Positions 1-11,700 of a stretch of 64,000 nt of DNA are shown piece by piece. A program made the position numbers and the translations under genes. The stretch's first letter is position 1. Each line of letters starts with the position of its first letter. This DNA is from Budorcas taxicolor (lineage: Eukaryota; Chordata; Mammalia; Artiodactyla; Bovidae), in contig NC_068910.1 in the NCBI RefSeq assembly GCF_023091745.1, positions 173,965,170 to 174,029,169 on the forward strand, given 5' to 3'. The notes below the pieces were generated by a model. It was not told where the DNA came from, searched no databases, and was given only the letters and a program-made list of their open reading frames with translations.

Positions 1-1213
1 CGTGTGGGATCACTTCCAAGGTGGTTCCCTCTGTTTAACTTCTTCTGTTTGCTGGTTTTTTTGGCTCACTAGTTCAGTCGCGCTGTGGGGAGGGGGGATG
101 CTGCAAACAAATAGCGCTGTCGTGTGCACACAGTGTCTCAGCCCCGCTTGATCTGTCCCTTCTTGCGGAGCACAAACCGCTCCGGCTCTACGATGCTCAG
201 CCGGGAACCGTTTGAGGCCGGCCCTAGGCTGCGTGCACTTCCCCGGTCGAAGCCGCTCAGGTTCGGCGCTCAGGCCGCTCTCAGAGGCACAGATTCGGCT
301 GGGACTGCGCTTTGTGCCCTTCCCAGGTCCGAGTAGCTCAGGAGTTTGGCGAGAGCAATCGCCGCGGCGTGTCACCTTTTCTGCCGCTGCTGCTCAGCTT
401 TCTGCGTGGACCACTGGTGCCCCCCGTGAGGCAGATGGTGAGTGTCCAGCACCCCCAGAAGTCTTAGCAAAGAGGCCTGCTTGCAGTTAGGTAAGTAAAG
501 TCTCTCCGGGTCTGCAATTGCCCCTTTCCAGTCCTTACGGCTCTGGCTGCCTGTCCCCGGCGGGGGATGGTCTGCAGCCGGCTTTTTCCGTTCCGTCCTT
601 TGTTCTGTGCTCGGTCCTGGCGGTGTCTTATGTTCGAGCTTTTCGCGTGGTAGCTATCCCACAGTCTGGTTTGCTAGCGCAAGTTAGATCGTTCTGCTTG
701 CGCGTGGGGCGTTCCTGCCCGATTCTTGCAAAGCACTGCAGCCCGCGTCTCCCGCGCGTCCCTGCCCTGCCCCCACTAGCTTATGGCGGATGCAGGCGTC
801 TGTGCTGCTTTTCCGCTGGGGGAGTTACTGTTGGGCTTGTAATCTGTTGGTTTTAATTATTTATTTATTTTTCCCTTCCTGTTATGTTGCCCTCTGTGTT
901 TCCAAGGCTCGCCACAGACTCGGCAGGGAGAGTGTTTCCTGGTGTTTGGAAACCTCTCTTCTTAAAATTCCCTTCCCGGGACGGGCTTCCCTTCCCAGGA
1001 CAGAGCTCCCTCTGCACCTCCTTTGTCTCCTTTTTTGTCTTTTATATTTTTTCCTACCTGTTTTTGAAGACAATGGTCTGCTTTTCTGGTTGCCTGATGT
1101 CCTCTGCCAGCCTACAGAAGTTGTTTTGTGGAGTTTGCTCAGCGTTGAAATGTTCTTTTGAGGAATTTGTGAGGGAGAAAGTGGTCTTCCCGTCCTATTC
1201 CTCCGCCATCTTT
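1..1213 (-). mobile_element. Ruminant L1 5' UTR (5' end of an antisense L1)
   Basis: On the minus strand the sequence begins with 'aaagatggcggaggaatagg', the usual start of a mammalian L1 5' UTR. It continues for about 1.2 kb as CpG-rich, non-coding sequence of ruminant L1 type. The first 800 bases are far richer in CpG than anything else in the window. The element runs off the left edge, so ORF1 and ORF2 would lie outside. The 5' end appears complete, which is unusual because most L1 copies are 5'-truncated. The short frames here match no L1 protein. The identification rests on the start motif and composition; the subfamily was not checked. Confidence 0.8.
1203..1213 (-). promoter_or_regulatory. 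YY1-type motif at the L1 transcription start
   Basis: The minus strand reads 'aaagatggcgg', which matches the YY1 core (AAGATGGCGG). In mammalian L1 promoters a YY1 site lies within the first roughly 20 bases and sets the start of transcription. Its presence at the outer edge suggests the promoter end is intact. Activity is inferred, not shown. Confidence 0.65.
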
Positions 1214-1709
1214 ACAATTCCCCTTAGTATCTTTTCTAGTTCTTGACAAAAAGTTTGGTCTGCTGTGAGCCAGTTTTCCAAAACTGGAAAGCACTGTTTA
1301 AAAACTCAGTTCACACATATCTTCTTTGCCTAATATCCTTTGAAGGCTCCCCACTGCCCACAGATCTGGTATACATGGAATAGCATTGCCTATTATGCTC
1401 TTTATTCTCCGTCTCTTGCCTGTATTTCTGGGCCCAATAACCACCTCAGGTGTGCTATTGTCAAGCAATATTATAATTCTCAATGTTTTCTTATGGTTTG
1501 TGGGCTTTGCCTGTGTTCTTCCTTTTATCCACAAGAACATTTTTCTTATGTTCGTTCAAATTACCTAATTGCTCATCTTTCTACCCTAAATCAAATGTCA
1601 CCTTTTCTGGAAAACATTCTCTGACCTCTCTTTCTAGGTAGAATTAACACTTTGTTCATTCACATTCTCATTGATTATTTTACAAACCCCAATCATGGTA
1701 CTCCTCACA

Positions 1710-1779
1710 TTTGTTGTTGTTTTTGTTGTTGCTGAGTTGCTAAGTTGTGTCCAACTCTGCAACTTGCTGGACTGCATGT
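1710..1779 (-). mobile_element. Bov-A SINE fragment
   Basis: The fragment carries 'gctaagttgtgtccaactct' after a TTG-rich run, which is the reverse-oriented end of a Bov-A monomer. Only about 70 bases remain. Confidence 0.7.
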
Positions 1780-1856
1780 GATTAAACGTTTGTGTCTCTA
1801 TCTTTTTCTTTAGACTGTGAGGATTACTATTGTTAGTGCATGGCAGGACATGAAAT

Positions 1857-1984
1857 TGGAGGAAGAAATGGCAACATACTCCAATATTCTTGCCTTGGAA
1901 ATCCCATGGACAGAGGAACCTGGCGAGCCACAGTCTCTGGGGTCACAAAACAGTCCATCACAACTTAGGAATTAAGTAACTACA
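1857..1984 (+). mobile_element. Bov-A SINE monomer in an L2
   Basis: This is a diverged Bov-A monomer running from 'ggaggaagaaatggcaacat' to 'cagtccatcacaactta'. It is flanked by 'aggacatgaaat' (1845-1856) and 'aggacatggaat' (1985-1996), a 12-bp direct repeat with one mismatch that fits a target-site duplication. Confidence 0.8.
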
Positions 1985-2134
1985 AGGACATGGAATATAA
2001 TAGGAGTTTAACAGATAACTGTTGAATGAATAAAGTATATGAATTCTAATAAATATATTAAATCATCTGGTTTATCTCACTATAGTTCCTCACTTTCTTA
2101 TGTTTTCTTCACATATTTCTCAGCAATAAAGTTA

Positions 2135-2273
2135 CTTCATTCATCTAATTATTTTTTTCATTGACTCATTCATCATTTACTGATCACCAAGTGCGTCAGG
2201 CACTTTTCTAGGAAACTCAGTAATGAATAAGATAGAATCAATTATTGCCTTCTTGCAGCTTCTAATCTAACGG
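2135..2273 (-). repeat. L2 LINE 3' end
   Basis: The stretch runs from 'tcattcatcatttactgatc' through 'caggcacttttctagg' to 'cttgcagcttctaatctaac'. This is the familiar reverse complement of the L2 3' end, with TCATTCA tail units and CAGGCAC..TTCTAGG. Confidence 0.65.
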
Positions 2274-4199
2274 TGTTAAGCATTTCTTTTGAAAACATGC
2301 TTCTCATGTTGTTTAGCAGAAAGTAGTTTCAGCCAGAATGCTTCTTTCTTGGGTTTTTTCTTTGCTCTTTGATCTAGATCTGTTAAACTAAATATCATTA
2401 CAGCATTCCACTCTTAACTATTATTGCATCCTATGCCATGGAAAACAGAAGGACTCACACACTGAGACTTCTCATCTCTAAGAACAATTAAAATATTTTA
2501 GGATAGCCTCTGTCAATCAAGTCACAGAGAGTGTTTCATTAATCAATATAATTATTTTTTCTTCATTTTAAGTGACTAAAATGCCAAATCTTTGATGTTA
2601 ATTGATGTTGTCAACTGAAAGGTTGATAAGAAAAATCTTTCATTTGGTGACAAATAGCTATTTTGATGTTTGGACCTTTTTTCCTCATTGAATTGACTCA
2701 TTTTGGAGGGCAAAGGCGTGGAAGGTGTTGGATATCTGAATTCTATAGTAATTTCATTGTATGTGATAGTGGAAATAAAATCCTGAACATATTATTTCAA
2801 ATACTTAAAAGTTTTTTATGTGATATTATAACTTTTTTATTGAATTTATTACATGTATCTATGTCTCTGGAAATAACATTCATGGGAGTAAAGATAATAG
2901 GCTATGAAAGAATTTTTTAAAATAATCTCCTAAATATTCAATTTAAAGATTACAAAATTTAAATTATGATTTTAAAATTCTTATACTTAATAATTCTTGC
3001 AATATTTTATGTGACTTATAAATCTAAATGTAATTATTGCTTTTTTCAAATCTTCATTTACCACAGGTAACACATGAAACTGACAAAGCTTGGGAAATTT
3101 GTAGTTTTGCTAGTTTTTAGTCTAAGCCAATGTTCTCACTATTTAATAAAAGTATTACTTAGGATTTTAAACACTGCTCTATAAAATAACTGAGAACTTA
3201 AAATATGTTTAGTATAAGTCATTATACAATAATCAGAAGAACCACACAGGGCATCTTTTAACTAGTTGGGGAGAAAAATCATTGACCCTAGAGTTTGTAA
3301 GTATTTCTTTACATGAAAACATTAAAGCGTTCTCTATGGGAGAACTAGAAAGTCAGACCAAAATATTTGAGGGACAGTAAATAGAGGGTGTTGGAGAAGG
3401 AAAACAATTCTGAAAGGAGTGAGGAAGATGTCTCTAAAACATACACAAGTAACACCTTGCTTCAGGTTTTATACTAATAACTTTAAGTTAACATTTGATA
3501 GTCAATTTCCCCGTGATGACACTACAAAGACGAACGAGGAATGGAACCCGGTGATTCTGTAGTATAGGAGATGGGTTCAGAGTAAAATTGTATGTGTATC
3601 GTGGTTAGGGGGGAGGTACAGTTCTGCACACAGATGTGTAAGAAAATGAGATGCAAGTGCAAGAAAAATATAACTTATCACAGAGCATGGCGCAGTTCGC
3701 CCCTCAGCTGCAAGACAACTGCAAAGCCTCATTTGGCCACAGGAATACTCAGTACCAAAGGGCCTGTGTAGGCCGGGGAAATTAACTAGCATGTATTGTT
3801 TAGAAGCTGCGGAAAAGATAATAGACTGTGACTTCTGAAATATTTACAGTTCACCTTGGGCTTTCCCTAAAGTATAAACTTTCCTCAGCTTGAACCTGGT
3901 GAAGGATGTGAAGAAAGCACAGTAATCCAGTGGGATATTAGTTGAGAAGGCTCCTTCTCTCTAATTAACGGGGAATGAAGAAAGCACGACTTTGGATCAG
4001 CTTTGTGCGAGGGAATCTGCATATGGGAAAGTTTTAAAGTAAGGACAAGACACTTTACTTAGTTAAAATTCAATGCTTTATTAACCTTCACCCCAGTTCA
4101 AGCTCAAGCTCTGTGCTGGGACATCAGGACCTATGGCTTATGTTTATACTCATGTTAAGATATCTCACATTTCCCAGGGTTCTCCAGTTATAGAATTCT
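2274..4199. other. Unassigned AT-rich stretch
   Basis: I recognise no gene, RNA or named repeat here. The stretch is AT-rich (for example 2900-3000), with only short open frames on both strands. The small frame at 3577-3792 has no family signature. Very old LINE debris is possible. Confidence 0.4.
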
Positions 4200-4560
4200 C
4201 CTGGTGGCCTTGCCCCTCCATCCCGAGCACCTCTGCTCCTGCCCCAAGATCTCCCTGTGATTCCTCAAGCACAAGCCTGAGCACCTCTGGTCACACTGCT
4301 CCTTCTGCTGAGGTATTTTCTCCCTATCTCTCTGCAGTGCCACACATCACTCAGGATGGACCTCACTGCCTTGTTTTTCATATCCTTCCCACATTCCCTA
4401 GTTTCTGAGTCCTTTGGGCTCCCTGGGCAGTGATCACATTCTGCTGTATTTTATAGTCAGCTGTACATACTTCTGATTTTCCACTTAAAGTTCCTTGAGA
4501 GTCTGGACCGTGACTTGTTTATTTTTGTATCCCTCACAGACTAGCCAATAACAACATTTA
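4200..4560 (+). repeat. Probable L2 LINE 3' part
   Basis: The segment 4490-4555 ('ccttgagagtctggaccgtg', then 'atttttgtatccctcaca') parallels the L2 3' end (CTTGAGGGCAGGGACxGTGTCTTGTTCATCTTTGTATCCC). The upstream C/T-rich stretch fits L2 only loosely. The frame at 4133-4408 is non-coding by this reading. Confidence 0.45.
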
Positions 4561-4574
4561 GAGAGGGTTCTAGA

Positions 4575-4770
4575 ATGCATAGCACTCACATACCCTTTCT
4601 TCATTAGTGCCTCACAGCAATATTGCGAAGGCAGTACAACGGGTAGTGATTTCTCTAGTTTGCAGAAGCAGAACCTGGGGTTCAGAAAGATGAAGCAAAT
4701 TATCTTCAGTCACAGAGCTATGAGCTGGAAGTTTCTAGACTTGAAGTCAAGTCATTTGACTCCGTATTCT
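4575..4770 (-). repeat. MIR SINE
   Basis: In reverse orientation the order is 'cctcacagcaatat', then 'gcagaacctggggttcagaa', then 'cacagagctatgagctgga' and 'cttgaagtcaagtcatttga'. This parallels the MIR core and tRNA-derived end. It is an ancient mammalian element. Confidence 0.7.
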
Positions 4771-6166
4771 AATTTTTCCTTGCCTTGTTCTACTTCAATA
4801 AAAGACTGACACCGAATTAAAGGAACCACTGGCCTACATCTTAACAAAAGAAGAAAATACACTCTAAACAACTACTTATATTTAGGTTCATGCTGGTGGA
4901 AGACTGCATTGAGAAGACCCTTGGTTTATGATTTGGGATTTTCAGCTGCCCTGAACCTATAACTGAATTTGACTTTGGATCAGTTAAAAGGGATATTTTC
5001 AGCCTCATTTTGCTTGGGGTTTGTGTGAGCTTTGATTATATGCAACCAGTCTCTGCTCTTTCCTATTCATCTTGTCATACAAGAGGCTTTCCTTTCCTGC
5101 ATGGGAGGAACACTTGAATCTTATCAAAGTAAAATAGCAGGGGTTTTACTTAACACATATGGCAAACCAAATAGAGAGGGCAGGAGATCTCCAGGAATGA
5201 ATCCAGAGAAGCTCCTAACAAAGAGAACAGTCAATTTGTATATGTAGGACTAGAGGAAAAATCATCAGCAACACTGGCAATATCAGCTGAGAAAGCACTT
5301 TGAAGGAGATAAGCTTCAGCCTCTTAGTCCCTTGTAGCAGAATGACATGCACATGGAACTTGGAAAGAGGCATGCATGGGGCTCCTCCTGGATGCAGGCT
5401 GGGCAAAACCCCTCCCTCCATGTGCTTTTTTGTATGGAGTTTGTAAAGCTAGAGGAAACTTTGAGGGTATTCTCCTTAGAAACAAGTTTTAATCTCCTTT
5501 TATTGGAAACTTCTCTCAGACCAAAATAAGAACACACCCTCTTTTGATGTTAAACATCTGAATTCTCTAGGATGTAGATCCTAAGTTAGAATGTTTATGT
5601 CTTTTATTTGCTAATATGAGTTTCTGTTGGGCTAATACCACATCAGTGATGGCACAGTCAATGAAATATTCTCTGCCAACAGTTGGTAACAAAACAATTT
5701 TGAATATTTGCCTCACAGCTCCCTTGCCTTAGGCTTAAATCTGGTAGATACCACATAGAAAATTTTTAGAAGTCCCAGACACAAAGTTCCCAGGAGAGTT
5801 TTGCCACATCTCAACACTATCAATAAATTCTCCCTATTATTTATACACATCTGCATATAAATAATATATATACATTTTGGGTACCGTAAGATAAACTTGG
5901 AGACCACCGGCCACCCTAGCCTAGGGTTAGAAGAGGGTCTCATGAAGAATGACAACCTTGCCTGTCACTTATCCTTGGAGGACCACCAGCAGTCACTGAA
6001 ATTCTCTGTGATGGTTTCCAGGAAGGCTCAGCACTGTGCATGACTAATAACAGGGCATCTGATGGGCGCTGCTGACTCACGTCCTTCTGCTTTAGTGTTC
6101 CTTGTAAGGTCTGCTGTTCTATCAGCCATGCAGATGATCCTTTCTCCTGGGCTCTCCCCTCTGCCT
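4771..6166. other. Unassigned stretch
   Basis: No gene or clear repeat is visible. Several frames of 60-90 codons occur on both strands without any family signature. Base composition is ordinary for intergenic or intronic mammalian DNA. Confidence 0.4.
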
Positions 6167-6293
6167 GTGTGCTCAGTTGTGAAGTCACGTCTGACTCTTT
6201 GTGACCCCATGGACTGTAGCCCACCAAGCTCCTCTGTCTATGGGATTCTCCCCAGGCAAGAATCCTGGAGTGCGTTGCCATTTGCTCCTCTGG
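6167..6293 (-). mobile_element. Bov-A monomer
   Basis: The stretch from 'tgtgctcagttgtgaagtca' to 'tgcgttgccatttgctcc' is a reverse-oriented Bov-A unit. It contains the conserved 'gaccccatggactgtagccc'. It lies directly beside the Bov-A2 at 6306. Confidence 0.85.
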
Positions 6294-6305
6294 GCTCTTC
6301 CCTCT

Positions 6306-6579
6306 GCTGCTGCTGCTGCTAAGTCGCTTCAGTTGTGTCCGACTCTGTGCGACCCCATAGACGGCAACCCCCTAGGCTCCACTGCCCCTGGGATTCTCCA
6401 GGCAAGAATACTGGAGTCGGTTGCCATTTCCTTCTCCAATGCATGAAAGTGAAAAGTGAAAGTGGAGTCACTAAGTCCTGCCGGACTCAGCAAACCCATG
6501 GACAGCAGCCTACCAGGCTCCTCCGTCCATGGGATTTTCCAGGCCAGAGTACTGGAGTGGGTTGCCATTGCCTTCTCCA
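6306..6579 (-). mobile_element. Bov-A2 SINE (dimer)
   Basis: This is a reverse-oriented Bov-A2. A (CTG)n stretch is followed by 'ctaagtcgcttcagttgtgt', two A monomers and the linker 'gcatgaaagtgaaaagtgaa', ending in 'ccattgccttctcc'. It is flanked by 'gctcttccctct' (6294-6305) and 'gctcttcgctct' (6580-6591), an 11/12 target-site duplication. Confidence 0.93.
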
Positions 6580-6591
6580 GCTCTTCGCTCT

Positions 6592-7038
6592 ATCCACCCA
6601 CAAACATTGGGCACCATGGCCCAAGTCACTGCAGCATTCTTGAGGCTCCAAACCTGTTTGCAGTTCCCTCCATGGCTGGAGCACAACGTAGGCAGCCCAT
6701 GTGCCCTCCTGTGTTACACCCTGCTAGCAGGGATCCAAAGCAACACTTCTTTTGTGCCTGCAGCTTTACGGTGGTTTTATTGAAAACAATTATTTCAATT
6801 ATTTCTTTGTAGCCACCCCCCAAGAACTCCTCCCCAGGGGCCTAGATTGGGAACAAAAGCCAGTGACAAACATCATGTACGCTCTTCCTCGCTTCCCCCT
6901 GCCCCCAACCCATTTGAAGTTTTGTCATGAGGCCCATCTTGCTCCCATCATTCCCTCTAATACAAGTTCCAAACATATTTCAGAATATGTTACAAAGTCA
7001 TTTTTGGAGGGGTAATTTATTTGTTTTTTTTTTTTTTT
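6592..7038. other. Unassigned stretch ending in a T15 run
   Basis: No repeat or gene is recognised here. A pure T15 run (7024-7038) abuts the LTR-like repeat that follows. Confidence 0.4.
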
Positions 7039-7497
7039 AAATTGCTGCTGTAACAAATTACTATAAATTAAGAGGCTTAAAACAACCCAAATGTATTGAC
7101 TTATAGTTCCAGAGCTCGGAAGTGTGAAATGGGTCCACGGGGTTAGAATCAACGTGCTGGCAGGAGGCTCTGGGGAGAATCAGTTTTGTTTTCTTCTCCA
7201 GCTTCTAGAGGCTGCCAGCATTCTGTGGCTCATGGCCCTCTTCCATCTCCAAGCCAGTAATGGCTTGTCAAGTCTCTACCATCTTTCAGATTCTTTCTCT
7301 TCTGCCTTGTTTCCACTTACAAGGACTCACGTGGTTACATGGGGTCACATGGAGAATCTGAAATAACCTATCTATCTCAAGTTCAGCTGAATCCTTAATT
7401 CCATCTGCAAACTTAATTCTTCTTTTCCATTTAATATAACCTAGTCACAGGTCTGGGAATTATGGGCATGAACACCTTGCAGTATTCTGCTTACCCC
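7039..7497 (-). repeat. MLT1-type (ERVL-MaLR) solo LTR
   Basis: The order is 'ctgctgtaacaaattacta', 'aagaggcttaaaacaaccca', 'gcttctagaggctgccagca', 'ggctcatggccctcttcca', 'ccttaattccatctgcaaac', and the end 'agtattctgcttacc'. This is the reverse complement of the old MLT1-type LTR layout. No internal retroviral genes accompany it. Confidence 0.65.
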
Positions 7498-10317
7498 AAG
7501 TGTGTTTTTTGGAAACCATAGCTCAGTGATAGCTACTTCTGAGGGCTGTGCAAGAAACATGGGCAGGATGGGCCACATGAATGAATGTAGGTCAGTGTGA
7601 CTTGGGGCTTCTCCATAGACCTGCCCTTATCCCTGAGCATATATCAACCACAGTTCAGCTACCCTAACTAGGGTGACCACTTTTTGTTCTTGTAAAACTT
7701 CACTGCTGTCATATATATGATCTCTTTCTTGAAATCTTCCATCCCTCAAACCCTCTGACCCCCTAATCTATCAGCTGTTGTAGATGTGTCCTCATTTTGA
7801 CTGGCCTTTTTCAAGGTCCCCAGACCCAAAATTATACTCTCATCTACATATTAGATGGCAATAGGTGGACAAATAAGGGGCTACTGTTTTTTTAATGTCT
7901 GAACAGTGTCTACCTGCTAGTCAGCATGTTTTATTGTGACCTGGAACTATCACATTAGTTATACCAATTGGTCCTTAACTTGACCCAGCATAGACCTTTC
8001 TCAAAAAGTAGGCATGAAACTTCCATACTTTTTCTCTCCATTGATTTAAAGGCTATGGACTTCCCCCTGATAGGCCACTGAGACTGACCTCAATTTACCC
8101 TCACCTCAGCAAAGGAAACTTAATGGCATAGGAGAACCAAGATGATGCTTATGAAATCATGACAGGTAAATGGGTTAGAGACACAAATTAGTGGAATTCT
8201 TCCCCTAACACCCATCCTGCACTGGAGATCTAGGCAGGCTGTCAGTTTATTTTAGCCCCCAGGACCATTCTTGAATCAGTGATATTTTATGAGATATTGT
8301 GGTGCTGACATGTATAGGCTGTCCACTCTTTGCAAGGCATTTTCATGATTGGTCAATGAGATGATGCTACCTGGCTTTCTCTTGTACCTTTCCTGAGATC
8401 TTTCATTCTGTTTCATTTCTGTACCTGTTTTGATTTTGGTGTGTGTGTGTGTGTGCATGTGCACACACATGCACACACACACAACTCTAACATTAATTCC
8501 AGGGCTAGTTCTTGATAGCACATATTAAAACAAAACAAACTCCAACCATACAAAACACCAGCAAGTTTCCCCTGATTCTGAGATTCCAGCTCATTTTCTC
8601 TGAAAGCACATGATATTCAGAGTAAGCATCTCTTGAGAATACCAGAAATCTTGCAAAAATCCCCATCTTGGCATAATTTTGTTCTGATTTGTGTAAGAAA
8701 TATGAGAACTTTAACTTAATTTAAGAAGGAAATGTAACCTATTTACAATATCTATACACCATAGATGAATAATCAGTTGTCATTCTCATGTGGTGCAAAT
8801 CCATCTCCCAAGTTTGAATTTTGAGGATTTCTCATTTTGCAAATCCCTGAAGAAGGAGACTCTCAAGAGGAAAGTAAGGAGCAGTGAGAGGCAGCAAGTG
8901 GATTGTGTGCCCCACAGCTAATCTGAGCATCAGTGATACCCTAAGCAGCATCCTGCTGCCACCTGTAATGAAGAACATGCTTATTCCTAATTTGTAGCAT
9001 TTCTCCCTGATTATACAAGATGGGTTCATTCATTATTAATCTGGTTTGTCAAACAGCACAGCCCTCCAAGTGTCAGGCTTCCTTGTTTTTAGCCTGTGTG
9101 TTTGTGTAGGAGTAGTGAAATTTCAGAATGTACAGATCAGCAAGCTCTTATCTGCACCTGATTAAAGTTAGATAGACTAACTTAACAGCCTTAAAACAAT
9201 TCTACATAAAGCAGCAGGAGACCTTTCTCTGTTTGTCCTTATTATTGAAAAATAAATGGTCTAAAAATCATTTCTTTTCTTCCAAACTGTACCTGATTTG
9301 AAAGGGAGTAGGGGAAAGAAAATGATTCCTCTTTGTCTATGCTGAATATCTTAGGAATCGAAGACAACAAAGAAGATACGACTCCAAACTTACTATTAAA
9401 AAGTCAGTATTTTAATACGCTTACACATGTGTGCACACCCACATGAACATACACATACACACGATGATTCTTGCTTTGTGGAGCTTAGAGCAATGTTAAC
9501 CAGACTGTGATATTGTGTTGTCAGTGGAAAGAGTGCTGTACTTGCCAATGAAAGTTCATATTGATATGATTCTTAGGCAAGGGACTTGAACAAGAGATCT
9601 GTTCATGGGTCAGGTGGCTGGTCTCTAAGACTCAACTGAGAGTAGAAAAAAGTTATGCATCATGGGAAATAGACACAGGTACTATGCATTCCAAAACAGT
9701 AATTATTATGTAAAAGACTGAGAAATAGATTCTAGCTGGTTTCCAAGTCATTTGCGTGAGCACTGAATTATTTTTCTTTTGTAACCACCTAATTTTTGAG
9801 AAAGTGGGTAAATAAAAGGATTGGGTGATTAAGTCTTGAGCTAAACACAATGAATACATTTCCATCTATGCCTGTTGAGAGGATTTTATTTTTTTAATAA
9901 AGGTGTCTCTTGACTTTTTCTTCTACATATCATTGGAAATCTAGGGCTTTTGTAAACCAAAAGGTCTCTGGACTGATTCTTGCCCCTGAGATAGAGATGC
10001 CTGCGTACATGGCAGGAAAATCATTTACAATTATGATTTTTGGACTAGCAATATCCCCAGACAGTGTTTCGGAAAAGAAAAAACAACAGTGGTATGAGTC
10101 TGTTGAGGGATTGTTTATATGGGCTCATCAGCCAGAAAAATTCGTGGGCACTACATAGAGACTGAGCTGGCATTGGGACAAAGAGGGCAGATCGCAAACT
10201 ATTGGGTATATGCAAGAAGTCTCATTTGCCTAAAGAGTGTAGTGGAAAAACCTTGACACAAGCTGCCAAAAGTTCCATCCCCTGAATTTAAAGGAAAAAA
10301 TAATTTCTAGTTCTACA
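7498..10317. other. Unassigned stretch with CA/GT tracts
   Basis: No gene is recognised. The stretch contains the alternating GT/CA tract at 8439-8483 and a degenerate CA-rich run near 9420-9465. A motif 'ctagggtgaccac' at 7669-7681 resembles one end of the small DNA element seen at 49735, but no partner end is visible. Confidence 0.4.
8439..8483. repeat. GT/CA microsatellite with inverted symmetry
   Basis: (GT)n changes to 'gcatgtgcacacacatgc' and then (AC)n. The tract is alternating purine-pyrimidine and partly self-complementary. Confidence 0.95.
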
Positions 10318-10415
10318 CCAGTGGTTCTCAACAGCAGGAGGGAGAGCAATTTTGCCTTGTAGGGGACGCTTGGCAATATCTGAGGACACTTTTGGTTGTC
10401 ACAATTGGGAAAGAG
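10318..10415 (+). repeat. hAT-Charlie MITE (MER5-like) fragment
   Basis: The fragment runs 'ccagtggttctcaacagcag', 'caattttgcc', 'aggggacgcttggcaatatc', 'ttttggttgtcacaattggg'. This follows the first half of a MER5A-type nonautonomous hAT element. The second half is missing. Confidence 0.7.
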
Positions 10416-10494
10416 AGCATTGCTATGAGCCGAGAAGGAAAGAGACAGGTGTTGGGGAAGAGTTAGACAGTCTTTACCATAATCTCATTGAGCA

Positions 10495-10635
10495 ACAATT
10501 TTCTTATCTGTATGATGGACATCATAACAGGTACCTTATTTAGTTGTTATAAATACTGAGATAAGGTATGTAAAGTACCTTATCACAGTGCCTGGCACAT
10601 AGTAATACCTCAACAAATGATCAATATTATTTGCA
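10495..10635 (+). repeat. MIR SINE
   Basis: The piece contains 'attttcttatctgtatgatg', 'cagtgcctggcacatagtaa' and 'cctcaacaaatgatcaatat' in MIR order (core to 3' end). Confidence 0.75.
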
Positions 10636-10925
10636 TTATTGTGTGATTCTTGGTAATGATATTTCATTATCAAGCCAAGGGAAAACGACTTGAGAAATTG
10701 AGGAGGGGGGTGCATTTCAAAATGAATTTCCAACAAACCCCAAGCAAAGGATGCTAATGAAAAATTAAGTGAGGGGGGAAGTGAGTGTGGCAACAGTGGA
10801 AGCTCCTAACTGAATCCTATTCAGTAGAATTTTCACAAAACTTGGAAGGATGTATTACCAAGGAAAGCTTTTTTGAAAGAATATAAAACTGAGAGGACAT
10901 TCTTGATGACTAAAGCCTAGAATAA

Positions 10926-11235
10926 CACTGTTCAATAGAAATGCAATGTGAATCCCACACAATTTAAAATTTTGTAGTAACCACATTAAAAAATAAAAAA
11001 GAAAGAGGATGATTAACTTTAATAACATTTTATTTAACCCAACATATCAAACATATGATAATTTCAACATGTTACCAATATAAAAAATTACTAATCAGAT
11101 ATTTGCATTCTTTTCTTCATCAAATTCTCAAAACTGAGGGTGTATTTTAGACTTACAGCATATCTCAGTTTGCACTTGCCATGTTTCAAGTGCCTTATAG
11201 CCAAATGTGGCTGGTTGGCTACCTTATTGAACGGC
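10926..11235 (+). repeat. Nonautonomous hAT-type DNA transposon
   Basis: The ends are 'actgttcaatagaaatgcaa' at the left and 'ggctaccttattgaacggc' at the right, so the termini form an inverted pair (TGTTCAATA / TATTGAAC). The inside carries 'gtaaccacattaaaaaataa', 'catatctcagtttgcacttg' and 'ccaaatgtggctggttggct'. It resembles a common roughly 310-bp mammalian MER-type element, but the exact family name is uncertain. It has no coding capacity; the open frame starting at 11140 is incidental. Confidence 0.65.
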
Positions 11236-11700
11236 AAATATATAGAAGATGATTGTCAAAATGTCAGAGATGACGAAAATAAGTCCTTAAGCCATATCCA
11301 GAGTGAGGGGTGTAAGAAAGAAAACACAAACCTGCTGACATGGGAAGAAACTTTAATGTTAGTGTTCCTTAATTTTTTTTTAACTTACATCCTCCCCTTT
11401 ATGAAACTTATTACCCAGCAAGTATGATTAGATCTCACTTTAGTATAAGGTATTTGAAGGCAAAGTATGTAATAAACTATGAGGAGATGATTTTGCGTGC
11501 TAATAATGAATTAAAATATCTATAGTTGCACTAAATAAGTTTTAGGGAACAGAGAGACTCTTGAGTAGGTTGGAGGAATTGTGAGTGGCAACAGGGATAT
11601 GAAGAGACTAAGAATTAAAAAAAATATATGTCGTCTCAGAAGGAGAAGGACTTGTGGACTTGAGTGAAAACTTGTTATACTTCTCTATTGTTTCCTGTGA
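11236..11700. other. Unassigned stretch
   Basis: No repeat or gene is recognised. It is AT-rich with an A-rich patch at 11617-11627. Confidence 0.4.

Larger units (their letters stand above)
1290..2035 (+). repeat. L2 LINE 3' part, interrupted by two Bov-A fragments
   Basis: The pieces 'caaatgtcaccttttctgg', 'cattctctgacctc', 'agactgtgagga' and the end 'gttgaatgaataaa' follow the order of the L2 3' end. Two ruminant SINE fragments of opposite orientation (1710-1779 and 1857-1984) interrupt it. The copy is highly diverged. Confidence 0.6.

Noticed and set aside
1..800. CpG-rich stretch as a host-gene CpG island promoter
   Set aside because: It is contiguous with the L1 start motif at 1203-1213 and fits an antisense L1 5' UTR; no host exon follows.
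5940..6812. Overlapping open frames of 60-118 codons on both strands
   Set aside because: They read through Bov-A monomers; SINE sequence is open in several frames and is not translated.
8439..8483. CRISPR-like repeat array
   Set aside because: It is a dinucleotide microsatellite with no spacers; this is mammalian nuclear DNA.
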